From Macrosoma leucophasiata (lineage: Eukaryota; Arthropoda; Insecta; Lepidoptera; Hedylidae), in NCBI GenBank assembly GCA_036365455.1, contig JAWQUS010000020.1, positions 8,405,001 to 8,469,000 of the forward strand: a stretch of 64,000 nt of DNA. Reading direction: 5' to 3'. Shown here one piece after another: positions 58,247 through 64,000 of this stretch. A program made the translations under genes and the position numbers. Below the pieces are notes generated by a model. It had not been told where the DNA came from and searched no databases. It saw only the letters and a program-made list of their open reading frames with translations. Position 1 is the stretch's first letter. Each line of letters begins with the position of its first letter.

Positions 58247-60833
58247 TTATTCATTTAGATCACATTCTATGAATCGTTTCTCACAAATGTTGCTTCTACG
58301 AATGACTTCATCTGCGGACGGTAGATGACGGTACAAGATAGCTGCGCCTCGAATCTTTCCTTCTGATTCTTCAAAAGAATCTTTTTGATTGTTATTTCCA
58401 AATACAGCTTTCTGCATATTACTAACAAAAGGAGTTATTTTACAGATTAAGAGCCGTATACAACTTGTTTCTTCCTCTGTTTCACGTTCTTTGATAAGTT
58501 CTTCGACTAACTCCGGTAATGACTCATTTTTCGCTGTAGCTATAAGTTCCTGAAGTCTTCTAGAGTTTTTGTTCAAGATCCACGTCAATGGTTCATTAGA
58601 TGGAAAGGGTTTTCTTGGACCTTTGGGACCTGCTAAGAATGTAGATATCTGTAACAATATAGAAAGAGGATTTACTAAAACTCTACAGATAGATTTCTAT
58701 ATACCTACACTTTTTTTTCTATTCACACAAAATATATAACTTGTGGAATATGCCTTTCTACATACTAGTACATAGTAATCTTGCTTCTCACGGATATCAA
58801 CAGTAAAATCAGAGGTCTAAATGAACCTATGTGTGCCTAAAACTAGATAGTACCTATGTATTATGTTATTTAGCTTTGTGTCAAACGTTAGCACAACCTG
58901 GAATTGATTAAAATGAAAACAGGGATTTTCGAGTATCTGTTTAAAGTATAATTTGGTTAAGTTATCTGTAGGCATTCTAAAAAAATATAGAGTGTTTTAT
59001 AAAAAGAGCACTTTACTAACCATCTGTGCAATAAAAACAAGCGCATTGACAGCCACAGCACTTATTTGATTCGGTTGGAGTCCTAGCAACCGAACTATAT
59101 GTCTCCACGGTGATACAGGACTTTGGGCCTCAAAAATGTTATAATTGGGTCGTTTTTCATTTGATGTTTCTTCGCTGTGTGAAGATCCATCTACGAAACT
59201 ATCAGGTCTGCTTTTAAAAGGTACCCGGTTGCCAGTTTGGAATGCGCGAACAACAAAATCTGCTACTTTCAAAGCTACTGATTCGGAACCTGAAATAAAA
59301 GTAGATATCTATTTATTTCGTTACTAAACAAGTTGCCACATACCTACGTTAGTTTTAGTAAGTGCTCAATGGTTGAAAGATGACTGTAATGAATGTAATC
59401 TTAATCAGAATTCTAAAACGAACCTCTGTACCAATCTGTGCTTTTATTTGTGTAACTGTTTCACCATAGTTACAGTACACGAACGTGTAATTTATTATGT
59501 TTCAAACGCGTGTACCTAATATTTTTATTAATTGAATGTTTTGTTTCTATTGGTGGTAGAGTTCCAGTGTATTAGCTCGAGGGCGTAGACACCACCGCAT
59601 TGCCTAATTTATCTGCCACTAAATGGTAGCCCAGTTCTTGAAGACGAAAGTCTTTAATCAGTGCGTTTTGCCGGTGATGACCTACGGTGCCGAGACGTGG
59701 TCTCTCACTATGGGTCTCGTACGAAAGCTCCAAGTCTCTCAGCGGTCAATGGAAAGGGCTATGCTAGGCGTTTCCCTACTGGATCGAATCAGAAATGAGG
59801 AGATCCGTAGGCGAACAAAAGTCGCTGACATAGCCAAGCAGATTTCCAAGCTGAAGTGGCAATGGGCAGGGCACATAGCTCGGAGAACCGATAGCCGCTG
59901 GGGCAGAAAGGTTCTCGAGTGGAGACCGCGTATCGGCAAACGCAGCGTGGGACGTCCACCTGCAAGATGGACCGACGATCTAGTCAAGGCTGCAGGTACG
60001 CTGGATGCACGTCGCTTCCGATCGGTTCAGCAGTGGACGTCCTATGGCTGATATGATGAAATGGTAGTGTTCAGCACTATCCTGTTCCGGTCTCCTATAA
60101 CTAAGGTGTCAAGGGTGGCAAAGCATCTACATTTTGACCTCTGGTCTTTGCGTTAGTGTCTATAGGCTGCAGTCATAACTTAACATCAATGTGAACTGCA
60201 TACTTGTTTGCCACCTTCATTATATTAAAAAATGTGTGTCTGTCATTTCAGTTTTCTGTATTCCTTTCCCGTGTAAACTTGTGAAACTGTGCCAAACTTA
60301 TAAAACATTTTGTACCCCTTTTAAATGTGTACAAAATTCTTCTACAGGTATTGAAAATGACATTATTTTTTAACGATAGGCTCAGAAATTCTGTTTACTT
60401 ATCTTCATTCTCATCTTCGCAAACATATAGATTAGATAGATATACAGATTGTACTGTAATTTAATTTATGACAAATACCATAATTATTGTTATAGGTACT
60501 CTACAACTCTATATGATAAGCTCTAAGCACCTCTTTTAAATTGAAGTGGCCAAAATTTTTATGCCTGATTTTTGTTATGTTATCTATCGATTCATTTAAT
60601 ATTTGAAATAAAATAAAATTAAATTAAAAAAAAAAATAGAATAGTTACAAAAATAATAAAAAAAAGAAATATTTCAATTGAAATAGTTAACAGGAATGCA
60701 ACATACCAAGAAAATCTGTAGCTAACTTCATTCCATTATTTTTCAGCCGTTCAATAAAACCTTCATTCCTGTTATTTGCTCTGACTGACACTATGGAAAT
60801 AAATAAAAGAAGGCCCGCCGTACGTACCGCCAT
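58247..60833 (-). CDS. Secreted insect protein, 265 aa, three exons, four C-terminal Cys
   Basis: Minus-strand exons 60833-60707, 59289-59021 and 58648-58247 (ending TAA 58247-58249) join in phase with GT/AG borders. MAVRTAGLLLFISIVSVRA is a signal peptide, which decides the start; an upstream in-frame ATG would bury it. Residues 95-140 hold a conserved-looking hydrophobic block (HIVRLLGLQPNQIS, then VAVNALVFIAQMISTFLAGP). It is followed by a charged helix (LPELVEELIKERETEEE) and a C-terminal part with four Cys at 195, 201, 254 and 261 (SCIRLLICK; NICEKRFIEC). This resembles uncharacterised secreted proteins of other insects; I know no function. Introns are 1.4 and 0.4 kb. Confidence 0.85.
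59551..60236 (+). repeat. RepA copy split by an RTE insertion
   Basis: TTGGTGGTAGAGTTCCAG … ATCTGCCACTAAATGGTA, then resuming at 60059 with AAATGGTAGTGTTCAGCAC … GCCACCTTCATTATATT. It lies in intron 1 of the secreted-protein gene at 58247-60833. Confidence 0.9.
59629..60058 (+). pseudogene. 5'-truncated RTE LINE insertion with 8-bp duplication
   Basis: Flanked by AAATGGTA at 59621-59628 and 60059-60066. It encodes the RTE C-terminus: FNQCVLPVMTYGAETWSLTM, ERAMLGVSLLDRIRNEEIRR, LKWQWAGHIARRTDSRWG, SVGRPPARWTDDLVKAAG, RSVQQWTSYG, stop, then the short TGATATGATGAA tail. The frame is open over its length, so the insertion is young, but reverse transcriptase and endonuclease are absent. Confidence 0.92.
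60237..60706. other. Intron 1 of the secreted-protein gene, rest
   Basis: AT-rich, nothing recognised. Confidence 0.4.
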
Positions 60834-60949
60834 CTCTAGGTAATGCCCGAGACCACAATGAAATGTGAATCGTGTGGATACTACGGCTCGTTGGGCTGTA
60901 TAATGGCTGTGCACTCTGCGCAGGCGCAATTGCGGCAGTAGAGCAAATA

Positions 60950-61448
60950 ATTATTATTTTCTTCTTCAAATTATACATGTTGCTGTTTATTTAAAAAATA
61001 TGTAACACTCAAATATTTTTTAATATTTGATGTAGGTAATTTACCCAAACGGGATTTTGAGTTGTGGATTACGCTCACTAGAAGGCAGCACTTTAAATTA
61101 TGAACCACCAAAACCATGTTATCACTATCCAGTATAGTATAGTAGGTATAGCGTATAATATGCTTTTCGATAGTATACCGTATGAAATTATTTATTTGTA
61201 GGTTTTAATTTTAAAACTTACATAAATGATTTGAAGACATAAGAGGTTTCTCACACGGATCACCTAGATCTGTGATTTACTCCTAAACACTTGAAAACCC
61301 TTCTAAGCCACCGTCTTTCTTACCTTTATTACCTAAAATCAAACCTATGCTAAATCTGAGTGTACTTTAGTGTTCTTCAACTCAAAGTATATTGATAAAT
61401 CATAACCAGGACCTACTGAATAATATTTGTAAGGTTGGTTTAGAATTA
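60950..61448. other. Upstream flank of the minus-strand gene
   Basis: Between two divergent genes; no clear motif beyond a minus-strand TATACAG near 60900. Confidence 0.35.
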
Positions 61449-61736
61449 ATGTTTTTTATGTAACGAAGGTAGCAAATAAGCATGCAGTTCACATGGATGT
61501 TAAGTGATAACTGTAGACATCTTCACAAACACCGTAGGTCAAAATGCACCCCCTGCCACCTAATGTTGCCACCCCTGAGACCTCAGTTATTATATCTCTG
61601 TGATAGTTATTACGGAGCCATACATTACCATCATACTGGAACACGACAGTGCTGAACATTACCATTTGGCGGGAGATAGATTAGGTAATGCCGTGGTGCC
61701 TACACCCTCAAGTAACTCTGGGTCTCTACCACCAGT
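61449..61736 (-). repeat. RepA copy, near full length
   Basis: ATGTAACGAAGGTAGCAAAT to GGGTCTCTACCACCAGT. Confidence 0.87.
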
Positions 61737-62282
61737 GAAAGGTAAATTAACTTACTCGTATTTCTACATTTTGGATATAAAAGTTATATAGGAACCTATA
61801 GATTTTAGGTGTTACCTGAGCATACGACACGACCATATTAAGTAATCCGAAATCGCAGTACCTTCTATAAGAGTGATCAAATGTTATCAAACGGTCATTT
61901 TGTGAACGCACTGTAGATGGAGACATATTCTATATAAACAGAAGAGTAGAACAATGGTATAGTATATCTACGATAACTTTAAAAAATGTGTATATCATAA
62001 AATAAGGCATTATTGGAGTATTACATAAAGTTATTGTGTAATAAAACGGGTAACTCAAAACGTCGTTGCCAAAATACCTACCTGCTGCCTATTTGCACAT
62101 ATACTATTGCGGAAAGATATCAACAAAAATACAAACAAGGAGGAATAGGCACAATGTCAAGATAAATGTTGACCTAGATAGACCGTTAGTCTGGTTGTGC
62201 ATCGTGAACCACGATAATCTTCGTATGCAATGTGGACCATCAGTTGACAAACATACATTTCTGCGATACGACGTTTTCCATC
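61737..62282. other. 5' flank of the single-exon gene
   Basis: An initiator-like CATCAGTTG at 62238-62246, about 40 bp before the ATG; no TATA box seen. Confidence 0.35.
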
Positions 62283-62870
62283 ATGTTGGTGTATATACTC
62301 TTTATTTTATCAGTTTCATCTGTGTCTGCCGATATGACAACTGAAGAAGTACAATTCCTTAACGAACTGCCTCTGGATAGGTTGTTAACTCTAAGAAATT
62401 CCTTACAAGAATTCGTTACGAAGGTATACGATAACATTACAACTACTACCCCAAATTATTTGGAATCGTTCGGAGCACATGCCTTGGCGATGAAAGGGCC
62501 ACCAATAAAGAGGACAGATTACGAAGAAGGACTGCACAAGAAGGATGAATTTAGTAAGATCAGCAACATCTTTTCTATGTCAGTGACTACGTTAGCATTT
62601 CTAGCTTTCGGTGGGTATTTGTTGTGTTTGATAGTTCAAGCGGTGAAGTCTAAACAGAACAGTGCTGCAGCGACTCCTCAACCGACGTTTTTCGTGAATG
62701 CTGGGATAAAGAAACCCCAGAGTCATTTTGTGTCGTCTTATGGCAGGCGAAAGAGAGAGAACCGGGATCTGAATGAACTACAGCTGCCACCAGATCAACT
62801 GTTTACGGCGTTGCTACAATTTTGTGAGGGTTATGCTAAATGGAGTAATAACACTTTGAGTAGTAAATAA
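62283..62870 (+). CDS. Small membrane protein, 195 aa, single exon
   Basis: Start ATG 62283 chosen because MLVYILFILSVSSVSA is a signal peptide; an in-frame ATG at 62232 would place 17 polar residues before it. A helical region (about 20-50) is followed by an N-glycosylation site (NIT, 51), one membrane helix near 100-122 (TTLAFLAFGGYLLCLIVQA), TPQPTFFVNAG, a dibasic RRKR at 155-158 (furin type), and an acidic/hydrophobic tail (LPPDQLFTALLQFCEGYAKW). The stop overlaps AATAAA (62866-62871), so the 3' UTR is very short. The helix-then-PQ…AG layout is like the protein at 6656-7106. No function is known. Confidence 0.85.
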   Translation: MLVYILFILSVSSVSADMTTEEVQFLNELPLDRLLTLRNSLQEFVTKVYDNITTTTPNYLESFGAHALAMKGPPIKRTDYEEGLHKKDEFSKISNIFSMSVTTLAFLAFGGYLLCLIVQAVKSKQNSAAATPQPTFFVNAGIKKPQSHFVSSYGRRKRENRDLNELQLPPDQLFTALLQFCEGYAKWSNNTLSSK

Positions 62871-63541
62871 ATGTTTTACATTTGCCTTGGTTTTTTAACG
62901 ATCTTTGTGTTGAAATAACGAAATTGTTAACGTGCTGCGTGCTATTTGATATCGTAATAGGTACTTTACTACCTACAAATGTACCCACTTATTCAAAACG
63001 AAGGCTATTAGGTATATATTGTTACCTATTGTCAAAACTAAAGGTAGATAACCACACTCTTGAGTTCCGTCGTTAGGTATACAACTCCGCCTCCACCGGT
63101 ATGGAATATATGAGTAGGTGTAATTATATAGGTAGTGGTTTCTTGATAATATTTTATAATTTTAAACTCAACTCACTCATTTGCTAAAAGTCCGCGATCA
63201 ACACCAATCCAAGACGCATTGACACATGTATCTACTTTATTGTTATAATTATTGTTTTGACAAAATAATTACCAACCTAATAAGTTCCCAGTTTACTGAA
63301 ATCGTTCCCAGCCGTCATCGTTGCCAAGAGACATGTGGTGAGTGCCGGCCTTTATCTTCATTTAACCACCAACGTTGAAGGGCCCGTTTCTTCGACACTT
63401 CTAATCAACAGTTAACTTAAGTAAGGTAGAGTTATGCAGTACGCGTCGTAAAAGGTAAATAAAAAAAAATTAGAATGCCTAAGACGTTTAGAAATGAGTT
63501 TAATGATTTTTTAAATTACCGAACCAGCTTGAACTCTCATG
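62871..63541. other. 3' flank, nothing recognised
   Basis: AT-rich. Confidence 0.35.
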
Positions 63542-63683
63542 GTGAGATTCACAGACCGCACTACGACTTTACTTTCGAGCAAAGTACGCTTCGAACTGTC
63601 AAAACCCATATATTTCTGATATATTTCTAGTTCTAAGCATACTTTGCTCAAAGTAAAGTCGTACAGCGGTCTGTGAATCTCAC
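63542..63683. mobile_element. Palindromic MITE, family P1, copy 2
   Basis: GTGAGATTCACAGACCGC at the left, GCGGTCTGTGAATCTCAC at the right, arms about 55 bp with few differences; more complete than the copy at 5872-5991. Confidence 0.88.
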
Positions 63684-64000
63684 TTTATGACTTCCTCATG
63701 AATATGGCTGCCATTATTAGGTATATAAAATATATTTCATCTAATATTGAATATGTGATTGTTCCAGCGAAACTATTAAACATTATTATATGAGATTAAT
63801 TTATAACCATGTCTATAAATAAAATACTCCAAAAAAATTGAAAAAAGTTTAAAAAAGTGGTAAAATATATTGTCTATTTAAATTTACTTTGTTGAGCTTC
63901 ATTAAATTTTGGTGTTGATAACCCCTATGCATCGTTTAAAATTTAAATTTCTTCAGTTAATTGAAGACACAAACGTGTTTGCAATAGGTGCATTAAATTT
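63684..64000. other. AT-rich end of window
   Basis: Nothing recognised. Confidence 0.35.

Overview
This is a 64 kb piece of an AT-rich, intron-bearing, repeat-dense animal nuclear genome, almost certainly a moth or butterfly (Lepidoptera). The reasons are insect-type small introns, Helitrons with the moth-style 3' end (…GCGGGCAACAGCTAG|T), RTE-type LINE tails, tRNA-derived SINEs, and a nuclear insertion of mitochondrial ND1 that reads only with the invertebrate mitochondrial code. There is no bacterial or viral gene organisation; most short open frames are chance frames or transposon debris.

Genes. (1) 1-3022 (+): the last six coding exons of YLPM1/ZAP3, with its PP1-docking motif assembled across the last splice junction. 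(2) 6656-7106 (-): the terminal exon of a short membrane-protein gene with a Gly-rich lead, one hydrophobic helix and a polar tail; its first exon was not found. (3) 19482-21526 (-): a complete six-exon gene for a 331-aa secreted protein with a six-Cys C-terminus resembling insect DM4/12 domains. (4) 27666-37325 (+): a candidate three-exon gene for a very small secreted peptide (33 or 42 aa) with TATA-like box, split signal peptide and poly(A) signal. (5) 58247-60833 (-): a three-exon, 265-aa secreted protein with four C-terminal Cys. (6) 62283-62870 (+): a single-exon, 195-aa protein with signal peptide, one membrane helix and a furin-like RRKR site. Genes 2 and 6 share a helix-plus-AG motif and may be diverged relatives. 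Genes 2, 3, 5 and 6 look like a local group of insect-specific secreted or membrane proteins of unknown function, with the peptide gene in the middle.

Transposons. The rest is layered mobile DNA: a CR1/Jockey-group LINE with an intact reverse transcriptase frame (15980-17742, -) between two inverted arms; a Helitron (7518-9546) carrying a hAT-like element with an 8-bp duplication; a 2.26 kb Helitron (39743-42000) with internal repeated modules; another Helitron (48216-49188) with a ~124 bp minisatellite; two hAT-type MITEs with perfect 8-bp target duplications (4131-4791 and 43318-43634); a Harbinger-like MITE with TTA duplications; several perfect palindromes; three full-length tRNA-derived SINEs with perfect 11-12 bp duplications; a second tRNA-derived SINE family; a broken mariner; RTE fragments; and about 19 copies of one ~270 bp repeat (called RepA here), one of them split by an RTE insertion.

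Limits: gene models come from reading frames and splice sites by eye. Family names marked tentative need a profile search. Long stretches between the listed items are AT-rich and show nothing I recognise.
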